From JBJHCA01 sp050485785 (GTDB taxonomy: Bacteria > Bacteroidota > Bacteroidia > Chitinophagales > Saprospiraceae): a stretch of DNA of 50,669 bases. Positions 7,073-15,156 of the stretch are shown piece by piece; positions within the stretch are counted from its first letter, which is position 1, and each line of letters starts with the position of its first letter. The stretch lies in NCBI GenBank assembly GCA_050485785.1, contig JBJHCA010000013.1, positions 1 to 50,669 of the forward strand, given 5' to 3'. The translations under genes and the position numbers were made by a program. The notes under the pieces are model-generated. The model was not told where the DNA came from and searched no databases. It worked only from the letters and a program-made list of their open reading frames with translations.

Positions 7073-9454
7073 ATGAAAAGAAACATTCCCCTCATTATCA
7101 TTTTAGTCTTGATTGCCGGCACCCTGCTCCGCGGAAATGACCCCGATCAACGATTTACACTGAGCGGATACATTGAAGATGCTGCCAGTGGCGAAAAGCT
7201 GATAGGAGCTAACGTTTATGAAACCTCCACCGGCTCCGGCACCGTTTCCAATCTGTACGGATTTTATTCCATTACGCTGCCGCAGGGAACCTATACGCTG
7301 GCGTTTTCCTACATCGGATATCAGACCCAATACTTTGAAGTTGATCTGTTTGACCATATCAGTTTGTCAGTTAAGCTTCCCGAAGGCAGTCAGATGGAAA
7401 CGGTAGATGTAGTGGCCGAGCGTCAGATACGCTTCGAGGAACGCACCCAGATGAGTCAGATATCCATTCCCGTGCGGCAGATCAAACAATTGCCGGCATT
7501 TATGGGAGAAACCGACGTGCTAAAAGCCCTGCAATTGCTGCCCGGGGTACAGTCGGGAAATGAAGGTTCAAGCGGACTTTTCGTACGCGGAGGCAGCCCC
7601 GACCAAAACCTCATATTGCTAGACGGCGTACCGGTCTACAATGTATCACACCTGTTTGGCTTTTTTTCCGTTTTCAATGCCGATGCTCTAAAAAGCGTTA
7701 CACTCACCAAAGGAGGATTTCCTGCGCGTTACGGAGGCAGGCTCAGTTCAGTACTTGAGATTAATATGAAAGAAGGCAACCTGCATGAAATAAAAGGCGA
7801 AGGTTCCATTGGTTTGGTAAGTTCGCGTTTAACGCTGGAAGGGCCTATTATTAAAGAGAGAGCCTCATTTATTGTCAGCGGAAGGCGTACCTATATTGAT
7901 GTACTCACCCGACCCTTTATTGCATGGAATCAAAGGGGAAGTCATGAAAAGCTTACACCGCAATATTACTTTTACGATCTGAATGCCAAACTGAACTACA
8001 TTGTCAATGACAGGCACCGTTTATTTCTGAGTGCTTATACCGGCGACGACAGGTTTTCAGCAAGGGTACGAAGCGATGATCCGGATACAGATGATTATTT
8101 CAAACTAAATGCCGGTCTTGATTGGGGAAACATAACCTCGGCCTTTAGGTGGAATTATCTTTGGAATCCGCGCCTGTTCAGTAATGTGACCCTCACTTAC
8201 AGTCGCTACAGGTTCAATACAGGTACAGAGATTGAAGAAGTTTACCGCATTCATGAAACAGAGGTCAAAGAGCGCTTTCTGAGCTATTACCGCTCCGGCA
8301 TAAACGATTGGGCTGCCAAGGTGGATTTCGACTTTATCCCTTCACCCAATCACTACGTCAAGTTCGGTGCCTATGCTATACACCACAGTTTTAATCCCGG
8401 CGCGCTGCAGTTTGAACTCGATTTTCAGGACATTGACTTTGACACCCTGCTTCGTTATGACCAAACACGGGCATGGGAGTTTGCAGCCTTTATAGAAGAC
8501 GATTTTAAAATTGGAGAACGGATTAAAACTAATATTGGCATTCATGCTTCGGGATTTTTGGTTGAAGATCAGCCTTATTGGTCAGTGCAGCCCAGATTGG
8601 CTGTCAATTTCATGCTAAACCACGGATATGCCCTTAAAGCTTCGTTTGCCACTATGACGCAGTATATACACATGCTCACCAATGAAGGCATAGGCCTGCC
8701 CACTGACCTTTGGGTGCCTTCTACAGCCCGCATCAGCCCCCAGCAGTCATGGCAGGTGGCTGCCGGTGTTGCGCGAACCTTTGGCGACGGCTACGAAGTG
8801 AGCATCGAAGGTTACTACAAGCAAATGCACAATATCCTCTCCTATTCGGAAGGCGCCGGGTTTTTGTCCATAACCGAAAGCTGGCAGGACAAAGTGGAGC
8901 AAGGTAAAGGCGAAGCTTACGGGGCAGAGTTTTTTGTGCAGAAGAAAACAGGAAAAACTACCGGCTGGATCGGGTACACTTTATCGTGGTCAAATCGTCA
9001 GTTCGACAATATCAACAGTGGCAAATGGTATCCATTTAAATACGACCGACGTCACGATATTGCCATTGCCGTAATCAGGGAACTCAATGACCGCCATACC
9101 TTGTCGGCCACCTGGGTGTTTGGCACTGGAAATGCCATCAGTCTGCCACTGGCAACGTTTTCAGCGATTCCATACGAGTTTGGCGAGTTTTTCATACCCG
9201 AGATTGAGGTGTACGGCGATAAAAATGCTTTCCGCATGCGCAGTTACCACCGTTTTGATATTTCCCTGGAACGCAAGCGCCTTCCGGGGCGCTGGTTGCA
9301 GCAATCCTGGTCATTTGGCGTGTACAACCTCTACAGCCGGAAGAACCCGTTTTTCGTTTACCGGCAACGCGACCGTCAAACCGGCAAAAATGAGTTTGTT
9401 CAGGTGAGCCTGTTTCCATTGATTCCTTCAATTTCGTGGAATTTTAATTTTTAG
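7073..9454 (+). CDS. TonB-dependent outer-membrane receptor with carboxypeptidase-like N-terminal domain (module 2)
   Basis: A 793-residue paralogue of the receptor at 2318-4741, with the same order: signal peptide (about 1-21), carboxypeptidase-regulatory-like domain (28-105, FTLSGYIEDAASGEKLIGAN), plug (about 125-235, VRGGSPDQNLILLDG and YGGRLSSVLEI) and a barrel to the end. The two receptors agree closely in the plug and diverge in the barrel, as expected if they share mechanism but differ in ligand. The DUF4249 gene follows after four bases. Energy would come from a TonB complex, possibly the one at 16512-18971. Confidence 0.92.
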   Translation: MKRNIPLIIILVLIAGTLLRGNDPDQRFTLSGYIEDAASGEKLIGANVYETSTGSGTVSNLYGFYSITLPQGTYTLAFSYIGYQTQYFEVDLFDHISLSVKLPEGSQMETVDVVAERQIRFEERTQMSQISIPVRQIKQLPAFMGETDVLKALQLLPGVQSGNEGSSGLFVRGGSPDQNLILLDGVPVYNVSHLFGFFSVFNADALKSVTLTKGGFPARYGGRLSSVLEINMKEGNLHEIKGEGSIGLVSSRLTLEGPIIKERASFIVSGRRTYIDVLTRPFIAWNQRGSHEKLTPQYYFYDLNAKLNYIVNDRHRLFLSAYTGDDRFSARVRSDDPDTDDYFKLNAGLDWGNITSAFRWNYLWNPRLFSNVTLTYSRYRFNTGTEIEEVYRIHETEVKERFLSYYRSGINDWAAKVDFDFIPSPNHYVKFGAYAIHHSFNPGALQFELDFQDIDFDTLLRYDQTRAWEFAAFIEDDFKIGERIKTNIGIHASGFLVEDQPYWSVQPRLAVNFMLNHGYALKASFATMTQYIHMLTNEGIGLPTDLWVPSTARISPQQSWQVAAGVARTFGDGYEVSIEGYYKQMHNILSYSEGAGFLSITESWQDKVEQGKGEAYGAEFFVQKKTGKTTGWIGYTLSWSNRQFDNINSGKWYPFKYDRRHDIAIAVIRELNDRHTLSATWVFGTGNAISLPLATFSAIPYEFGEFFIPEIEVYGDKNAFRMRSYHRFDISLERKRLPGRWLQQSWSFGVYNLYSRKNPFFVYRQRDRQTGKNEFVQVSLFPLIPSISWNFNF

Positions 9455-9458
9455 TATT

Positions 9459-10409
9459 ATGGATAACTCTTTGTTCAAAGCTGCCCTGGCAGCAACATTC
9501 GTGCTGATATTAACCGCTTGCGAAATGCTGGTAGAGTTTGAACTGCCCGAGCAGGAGCCCCGAATGGTGCTGTTTGGCTATCACGAACAGCAAGCAGGCG
9601 AGCTTTACCTCTTTCTGGGCAGCAGCAGTGGAATTACCACCACCGACCCCTATGCCTTTATACCCGATGCCGATATTCAGATCTATGTCAACGAGAATGC
9701 AGTGGCTACGGCTGACTTTCTACTCAATGCTCCCGATCCTTCGATTCCCGGAAGTGAGTTTGTCGAGTTCCGCCAATCAGTTTATTTGGCTGATATGACA
9801 GGAGTGCAATTACTTCCCGGTGATCTGGTAACAGTGCGTGTTAGCGCAACAGGATATGAAAGTATTGAAGCTGCCGATGTGGTTCCCAGGTTTTCATCGC
9901 TGGAGTCATTTGAATTCCGCCCCAAGGGCTCGGCTGAACCCCTTACCGGCGAAACACTCGATCAGTATATTCTCAGGATCAAAGATGCAGGCGGTGGCAG
10001 CAATCATTACATGGTGAGAGGCCGGCTTTATTACAACACAATCGACAGCTTTATCATCGATTCTTTTGAGACGTTCAGCGGCTCGGTGAATATTTCACTC
10101 GACTGGAGAAATCTGGTGGTTGAAGCCGGATACAATGGCCCGGTAATGACCAATGCCGGCAGAGAGAGCAGTACGTTTGACATGGAGTTTGTGTCATATC
10201 CTTCATTTGATGTATCGCAGATCGACAGCATTCGGATGGAACTGCACAGCATCAGTGATTCAAGGTTTTTGTTTGAGCGCTCAATGATCACGGTAATGAA
10301 TACCTCAGGCAACCCATTTTCCGAACCTGCATTTCTGTTTTCCAATGTTGAAGGCGGATTTGGCTTTTTCAGTGTTTATGCCCGGTCTTCATTCACCCTT
10401 GTTCCCTGA
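9459..10409 (+). CDS. DUF4249 family lipoprotein (module 2)
   Basis: A 316-residue lipoprotein with lipobox LTAC (Cys21). Its layout matches the first DUF4249 protein: a short beta-rich start (MVLFGYHEQQAGELYLFLG), a middle domain with ADIQIYVNE, and a C-terminal region with NVEGGFGFFSVYARS, a pattern recurrent at the end of DUF4249 proteins. It follows its receptor by four bases. It differs strongly from the module 1 lipoprotein and lacks the two central cysteines, which fits recognition of another ligand. Function inferred only from position. Confidence 0.82.
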   Translation: MDNSLFKAALAATFVLILTACEMLVEFELPEQEPRMVLFGYHEQQAGELYLFLGSSSGITTTDPYAFIPDADIQIYVNENAVATADFLLNAPDPSIPGSEFVEFRQSVYLADMTGVQLLPGDLVTVRVSATGYESIEAADVVPRFSSLESFEFRPKGSAEPLTGETLDQYILRIKDAGGGSNHYMVRGRLYYNTIDSFIIDSFETFSGSVNISLDWRNLVVEAGYNGPVMTNAGRESSTFDMEFVSYPSFDVSQIDSIRMELHSISDSRFLFERSMITVMNTSGNPFSEPAFLFSNVEGGFGFFSVYARSSFTLVP

Positions 10410-10536
10410 TTAGCCGGCCAATACAGATCAGATTGTGCTGATTCAGCCCTGAAATACCAGTGTTACAGCGGTTGTGTTACTAAACATCTTGATATTATTG
10501 TTGTTATTCAATAGTATAACCCAAACAAATAACAAC

Positions 10537-11175
10537 ATGAATACCCAACATCCCCTTGAGTTTATTTACGCCGGAAAAGATCCGGATTTGGCTGCTAACG
10601 TAGTGATACTCTTTCACGGACGCGGAGCATCAGCCCAAAACATTTTGCCGCTGGCTGCCGATCTCTATCTTCAGGATTATCACATTATTGCACCACAAGC
10701 GGTTAACGATACCTGGTATCCCTATTCTTTTATGGAGCATCCCGACCGCAATGAGCCCTGGCTGAGCAGTGGTATAAACATGGTGCATAGTCTGCTCGCT
10801 GATCTTGAGAAAAAGGATTTTACTACTGACAAGATCATTATGGCAGGGTTTAGCCAGGGAGCATGTCTTATGCTGGAATCCGCTGCTCGCTACGGTGGCA
10901 CCTTCAAAGCCCTGCTGGCTTTCAGCGGAGGACTCATCGGCAATAAGCTGCAAACGCAGCACTACCGTACACTCAGTGACACACCGGTTTTACTGGCAGC
11001 AGATAACCGCGATCCACATGTCCCCTTATCCCGGCTTGAAGAAACACGAAGTGAATTGGAAAGACTGGGTGCAGAAGTACACTACCGCATCCATCCGGGA
11101 ATGGGCCATACCATTTTGCCCGAGGATATCAAGTTCGCTGAGGAAACCATCATAAAACCCGCCATACCACTTTAA
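10537..11175 (+). CDS. Alpha/beta hydrolase, phospholipase/carboxylesterase type
   Basis: A 212-residue serine hydrolase. The oxyanion-side motif VVILFHGRGAS, the nucleophile elbow GFSQGA, the acid in AADNRDPHVP and the catalytic His in GMGHTI form a complete triad in the order of the phospholipase/carboxylesterase family. Such enzymes cleave carboxyl esters or acyl-thioesters in the cytoplasm; the natural substrate here is unknown. The ATG at 10537 is preferred. A GTG at 10474 would add a short hydrophobic stretch of low-complexity residues, so export cannot be completely excluded. Confidence 0.88.
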   Translation: MNTQHPLEFIYAGKDPDLAANVVILFHGRGASAQNILPLAADLYLQDYHIIAPQAVNDTWYPYSFMEHPDRNEPWLSSGINMVHSLLADLEKKDFTTDKIIMAGFSQGACLMLESAARYGGTFKALLAFSGGLIGNKLQTQHYRTLSDTPVLLAADNRDPHVPLSRLEETRSELERLGAEVHYRIHPGMGHTILPEDIKFAEETIIKPAIPL

Positions 11176-11222
11176 CATTCACCACTGGCGCAAGACAATT
11201 TTAGGTTTGAAACATTGCATAC

Positions 11223-11246
11223 AAGGCCCGGTTAGTCCGGGCTTTT
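11223..11246 (+). terminator. Rho-independent terminator after the esterase
   Basis: GCCCGG (11226-11231) and CCGGGC (11237-11242) pair around the loop TTAGT, followed by TTTT. The stem may extend outward through G-U and A-T pairs. It lies about 50 bases after the stop codon. Confidence 0.75.
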
Positions 11247-11410
11247 GTATAGGCATTACAACAATGGATTTACATTCCGGATACTCAGCCACAAAGCTTC
11301 AGTATCTCGACAAAATAGTTTTAATGAATAATGCCTTTCCAATACCTGAACCGTTTTGGATTACAGCCTGTTAAGCCTGATATATTGTAACACACAGAAT
11401 TGTACCCGGT

Positions 11411-11983
11411 ATGCGAATTATTACTGTTAGCTCCATTATCTTTTTTATCCCCTTACTGTTACTGATTTTATTATCAACCGGTTGCTATAAGATTGATGAC
11501 CAGGATTCAGGCCGGGATTTTATTCAGCTTTCAATTGATGAAGAGGAAAACGTTTACAGAATTGAACTGGAGATGACTACTGCCGCAGACATCTATGCAG
11601 AATATTCTGAAATTCCGGAGTTGCCGGCTTATCAATTCACCATGACCTTTAAGGGCATACTCGATCAGCAGGAATCTGAAGCCAGACTGGTTCTCAAGAG
11701 CAGCATGCCCTTCAGTTCAGGGCCTTACGTTTTGTCCAATACCACGGAAGGATTGTTGTATTTCCCATCCTTCAGGTTTTCACCTTCACCTTACGAAACT
11801 TACAGCATCAACAATGCATCAAGCGGTACAATATCACTAACCGGTTTTGAAGGTACTGAGCCCGGACAAAAAGTGGAAGGCACATTCAATTTTTCCCGCG
11901 TTCAGCTCAGAGACCAACAAAACAATATCATTTCTTCCGAGCACACAATTCTGCAAGGCCGTTTCAGAGCTACCATTAAGTAA
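11411..11983 (+). CDS. Hypothetical lipoprotein
   Basis: A 190-residue protein with a long hydrophobic leader and the lipobox LSTGC (Cys25), so it is probably anchored to a membrane by lipid. The mature part is predicted beta-rich, with a glycine-containing terminal region (TGFEGTEPGQKVEGTFNFS) like the closing strands of small Bacteroidota lipoproteins that end in GRFRA-type sequences. No domain is recognised with confidence. It stands alone between a terminator and a perfect inverted repeat. Confidence 0.75.
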   Translation: MRIITVSSIIFFIPLLLLILLSTGCYKIDDQDSGRDFIQLSIDEEENVYRIELEMTTAADIYAEYSEIPELPAYQFTMTFKGILDQQESEARLVLKSSMPFSSGPYVLSNTTEGLLYFPSFRFSPSPYETYSINNASSGTISLTGFEGTEPGQKVEGTFNFSRVQLRDQQNNIISSEHTILQGRFRATIK

Positions 11984-11984
11984 G

Positions 11985-12002
11985 CAACCTTATTTAAGGT
12001 TG
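11985..12002. terminator. Inverted repeat right after the lipoprotein gene, possible terminator
   Basis: CAACCTT (11985-11991) and AAGGTTG (11996-12002) pair perfectly around ATTT, starting two bases after the stop codon. There is no following T run, so termination is possible but not certain. Confidence 0.4.
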
Positions 12003-12099
12003 ATACCAAAAGACGGGTTCATAGGTTTACCGGGACTGTAGCCCAAATTTACTCCATTTCAAAAAAGTATATGGCCATAATTAATTGTAACTTCTAAGT

Positions 12100-12107
12100 T
12101 ACCTTTG
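12100..12107 (+). promoter_or_regulatory. -7 promoter box (TACCTTTG) for the toxin-antitoxin locus
   Basis: Exact TAnnTTTG match that ends four bases before the toxin ATG at 12112, so the transcript would start at or next to the start codon. The box is intact although the toxin gene is broken, and may still drive the antitoxin. Confidence 0.6.
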
Positions 12108-12111
12108 CGTC

Positions 12112-12480
12112 ATGGGTAAATTAAGAGAAGTCGTTGCTTATCAAGACCACTTTGAACGTTTTCTAAAAGAGCAGTCCATAAAAGTTTAAAATAAAGTATA
12201 TAAGGTCATTGAAGCTATCGAAACTTTGGAAAGAATACCTGCTACCTACCTGAAACCTGTTAAAAAGAAAAAAGGGCTTTTTGAATCCCGGGTTCAATAA
12301 GGGTCAAATGTCTGGAGGGTATTTTGCTTTTTTGATGCAGGCAGGTAAGTGATTTTGCTCAATGGCTTTCAAAAGAAAACGCAGAAAACTCCTGTCAGTG
12401 AAATGGTAAAAGCCCGCAAATTAATGGACGGATGTTATGCCGAAAAGGATTTTGAATTCAACAAAAGAAAGAGAAAATGA
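12112..12480 (+). pseudogene. Decayed HigB/RelE-type toxin (phage Gp49-like family), three in-frame stop codons
   Basis: One unbroken frame of 123 codons encodes a recognisable toxin interrupted by three TAA codons. The pieces are MGKLREVVAYQDHFERFLKE..., then KVYKVIEAIETLERIP and KGLFESRVQ, then GSNVWRVFCFFDAGR, then VILLNGFQKKTQKTPVSEM. This is the core of HigB/RelE-like mRNA interferases, with the C-terminal NGFQKKTQKTP signature. Stops fall after KV (12187-12189), after SRVQ (12298-12300) and after DAGR (12346-12348). Family comparison suggests the last replaced a leucine codon. The frame ends in ATGA overlapping the antitoxin start, so the operon architecture is preserved. TAA is the normal stop of neighbouring genes, so recoding is unlikely. 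Confidence 0.85.
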
Positions 12481-12767
12481 ACACTAAAAGCTGGAAGGAC
12501 ATCAAAGATGATGTTTACGGGGTTAAAGGAACCAACCAAAGAGATGAACTGGATAGGGATTTTGAATCTTTCAAAATAGGGTTACTATTAAAAAAAGCCA
12601 GAGAAAATAAGAACTTAACCCAGGAACAATTAGCTGAATTGGCAGACAAGAAAAGAACCTACATTTCAAGAATTGAGAACAACGGCAGTAATCTGACGCT
12701 TAAAACACTCTATGAAATTGTTGAAAAAGGATTAGGAGGAAAAGTGAAAATTTCCATTGAGTTTTAG
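12477..12767 (+). CDS. HigA-like antitoxin, XRE helix-turn-helix
   Basis: A 96-residue protein with a central XRE/Cro-type helix-turn-helix (about residues 35-90): LKKARENKNLTQEQLAELAD, then KKRTYISRIENNGSNLTLKTL. The short acidic N-terminal arm would be the toxin-contacting part. HigA-type antitoxins neutralise the toxin and repress the locus promoter. It overlaps the remains of the toxin by four bases and is intact, so it may persist as a DNA-binding protein or as protection against a related toxin elsewhere. Confidence 0.88.
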   Translation: MNTKSWKDIKDDVYGVKGTNQRDELDRDFESFKIGLLLKKARENKNLTQEQLAELADKKRTYISRIENNGSNLTLKTLYEIVEKGLGGKVKISIEF

Positions 12768-12951
12768 GTGATGCAGCGCGATGTTTCATCTCGACTTCAC
12801 TTGCTATCAACCGGAATTTTACAGAGGGTTTCCAACACAATACATGAGTAATACTTCAACCTGCCACATAAAGCGCAAATACTAAATTTATATGCTAAAA
12901 CGCGCTAAACCTCAACGGCCACGCTCAGGTAATTAAACATTTTGTACCCAT

Positions 12952-13422
12952 TTACACGGGCTGATTCCATCTGAAGTCAAATCCGCCTTTGCGCAGATTG
13001 ATGCCGTGCTCCAGGTAGGCTTTCAGACAACACAAAAAATTGGCCCAACCTTCTGTATTCCCTTTCAGCCAGCGAATGCCCGCACTGTCATTATCCCGCT
13101 CGCCTTCCCTGATTTTCACTACTGTAGAGTGATCCGAAAACGGCTCCAGCTTGATCTCTGTCAGCATCTCCAGGTCATCAATCGTCCAGTAAAATGAAAC
13201 CAGTCTGTTGGGCTCAATCTTACCTACGCGTACCGGTGCTTCTCCTTCAAATTCAGGAAACTCCCACACCACGGTTTGGCCCTCCTCCATACGGCCGCTG
13301 CCGGCTGATATAAAATAGCGGCTCATATGCGCAGGGTCCACTATGGCTTCAAACACTTCTTCAGCGGGCTTTCCGATCTGAAAAGCCACCTGCACTGCTA
13401 ACTTTTCTGCATCCATGGTCAT
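12952..13422 (-). CDS. SRPBCC domain protein (AHSA1-like)
   Basis: A 156-residue protein of the START/Bet v1-like superfamily, AHSA1 branch. Seen are the first strand and helix VAFQIGKPAEEVFEAIVDP, the middle WEFPEFEGEAPVRVGKIEP, and the long C-terminal helix with GWANFLCCLKAYLEHG. Such proteins bind hydrophobic ligands or act with chaperones; no specific role can be given. A second ATG two codons downstream (13416) is an equally good start. A -7 box lies upstream on the minus strand at 13457-13464. Confidence 0.88.
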   Translation of the reverse strand: MTMDAEKLAVQVAFQIGKPAEEVFEAIVDPAHMSRYFISAGSGRMEEGQTVVWEFPEFEGEAPVRVGKIEPNRLVSFYWTIDDLEMLTEIKLEPFSDHSTVVKIREGERDNDSAGIRWLKGNTEGWANFLCCLKAYLEHGINLRKGGFDFRWNQPV

Positions 13423-13456
13423 ACAGTTTTAGGGTAAAGTAGGTGGTTTTAAAAAA

Positions 13457-13464
13457 CAAATATA
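13457..13464 (-). promoter_or_regulatory. -7 promoter box (TATATTTG) for the SRPBCC gene
   Basis: Exact TAnnTTTG on the minus strand, 35 bases upstream of the gene start at 13422. Confidence 0.55.
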
Positions 13465-13592
13465 ATGTATATGTGATGTTTTAAAATTGACTGCTCCTTT
13501 TATTTTTATTGGTGATATCTCTTTGTGAGGCCTCCGGCCCGTAAAGGTTGGCTACTGTTATCCCTGTATGAGCTCTGCCCCTTTGCCGTAAG

Positions 13593-15080
13593 CTACCGAC
13601 TCATGATCATTTGAGCCATTTTCTCTTCAAATATGGCAAAATCCATGTTCAGCTTTTCACGGAGTAAATCTTTATCCGCCTCAGGTAAAAAGCTGTAGGT
13701 TATGCTGTTGTACACAAGTGCCTTCACGTCAGTGTAAGTAAACGATGAATAATCGTGCACCAGGGTTACAAATTGTTCGGTCAGATCGTCGCGAAGCACG
13801 CCTGCATCATCAGTACAGATCACCATAGGTACGCCGGCACTGTGGTAAAGTACAACCGGGTGATGATAGCCCGAAACACCCAAAATGAATGCGTTGCTAC
13901 TCAGGTTGATCTCAACGGCAATACCGTTTTGGCGCATGTAAGTCAGCAGTTCGTTCACCGAAGCTTCGTGGGCGATGCTCACGCCGTGGCCAATGCGCCG
14001 GGCTCCGGCTGTAATAATGGCCTCTTCTATATGTCCACTGAGCTGCTCGGGCTTAACCATACCCAATACCAGCTCACCTGCATGGGCTGCCACAGGCACA
14101 TCGGGGTACCGGTATTGAAAATACCTGAACATCCGCATGTGAAGCCGGTAGTCGCGCATGGAAACTTCATGGTGCTCTGGGGCTACAATGTTGATGCCGA
14201 CCACCAGATCGCTTTGATGCGCTGAGCGAAAACCCGCAGCCATTTGAAGAAAAACCGAAGCCGGCCCTGCAGTTCTGAGAACATAATTCTGGTAGCGCAT
14301 TACAAATCCGGCAGTATCTATGTTGTAACGATAGTGCCGCGTTCTAATGGAATCATTATGACCGGCTACTGCCTGTTCAAAAGCGGGTATATCTGCTACC
14401 AGCAGGTACATCTCATCCAATACCTTAAAAAGGTCATCCTGACCAAAGCGGGGAAACCGCTCCAACAAAATGCTATCCCAAAAAATAAAATCCCAAACTA
14501 CTTCACTAAGGTCTATGCCGGCATAAATCGTCTCGATGTAAGACACATTCTCATACAGGGCTCTGTTGCGCAGCTCCAGCATGCCATCTCTAAAACTGTG
14601 TGACTTGCTGAGCGCAAAACCGCCGAATGTGCTGAAAAAATGTACATCGCCGGGAACACCTGCTTCTCTGTTGAAATACAATACCGACCACTTGCGCAGC
14701 AGTTTTAGTCTAACCGCCGGCCATTCGCCGTTTTTGCGCAATTGACTGATCTGTATCCATTCACTTTGGACTTCTCTGCCGGTGATCTCTTTTTTAATAC
14801 TCAGGCTTTGCCTGTTTACCCAGAAATCATGCTTTTCTGCGGCCTCCAGGTAGGTTTCGGCATACACCGATCCGCTGTAATGATGGTGAAGATCGCCTCC
14901 TTTGGGCATCTGCTGAAAAAAATGCCTCAACATTACCGGCTGATGCCGGATCGACTCAAGGTAGCCGGACATCATGCTCTCATACTGGCCGGATTCCTGT
15001 TGAGCCGTAGCCGGCAAGGCAAACATTAACATTGCTAACAATGCGAAACAAGCCGGTCTCAGGTAAATCCACAGGCACAT
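13593..15080 (-). CDS. Secreted adenosine deaminase-like protein
   Basis: A 495-residue metal-dependent deaminase with an N-terminal signal peptide (ends ALPATAQ, residue 27). Metal and catalytic motifs of the adenosine deaminase family appear in order: GDLHHHYSGS (HxH, His65/67), AHAGE with the catalytic Glu, RIGHGVSIAH and CTDDAGV. It should convert adenosine to inosine outside the cytoplasm, so it may serve extracellular purine salvage. It is longer than cytoplasmic ADA (about 340), similar in size to secreted ADGF-like enzymes. The start at 15080 has an AAGGAT ribosome site and gives a proper signal peptide; an upstream start at 15152 would bury it. It is the last gene of a minus-strand run after folC. 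Confidence 0.87.
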   Translation of the reverse strand: MCLWIYLRPACFALLAMLMFALPATAQQESGQYESMMSGYLESIRHQPVMLRHFFQQMPKGGDLHHHYSGSVYAETYLEAAEKHDFWVNRQSLSIKKEITGREVQSEWIQISQLRKNGEWPAVRLKLLRKWSVLYFNREAGVPGDVHFFSTFGGFALSKSHSFRDGMLELRNRALYENVSYIETIYAGIDLSEVVWDFIFWDSILLERFPRFGQDDLFKVLDEMYLLVADIPAFEQAVAGHNDSIRTRHYRYNIDTAGFVMRYQNYVLRTAGPASVFLQMAAGFRSAHQSDLVVGINIVAPEHHEVSMRDYRLHMRMFRYFQYRYPDVPVAAHAGELVLGMVKPEQLSGHIEEAIITAGARRIGHGVSIAHEASVNELLTYMRQNGIAVEINLSSNAFILGVSGYHHPVVLYHSAGVPMVICTDDAGVLRDDLTEQFVTLVHDYSSFTYTDVKALVYNSITYSFLPEADKDLLREKLNMDFAIFEEKMAQMIMSR

Positions 15081-15156
15081 ATCCTTATATTTTGTGCCCA
15101 ATATAATGCATTCAATCCATATCCTGCCGGTCGCCAGGCGGGGGATCTTCAATCAA

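Noticed and set aside
12112..12480. Possible recoding of TAA as a sense codon in the toxin remnant
   Set aside because: Neighbouring genes clearly end in TAA and TGA as normal stops, and only this one gene shows in-frame TAA, so decay is far more likely.
15124..15145. GC-rich imperfect palindromes such as CCTGCC-GGCGGG (also near 41421) as a REP-like family
   Set aside because: The stems are short, differ from one another and from the hairpin in murF, and occur only a few times.
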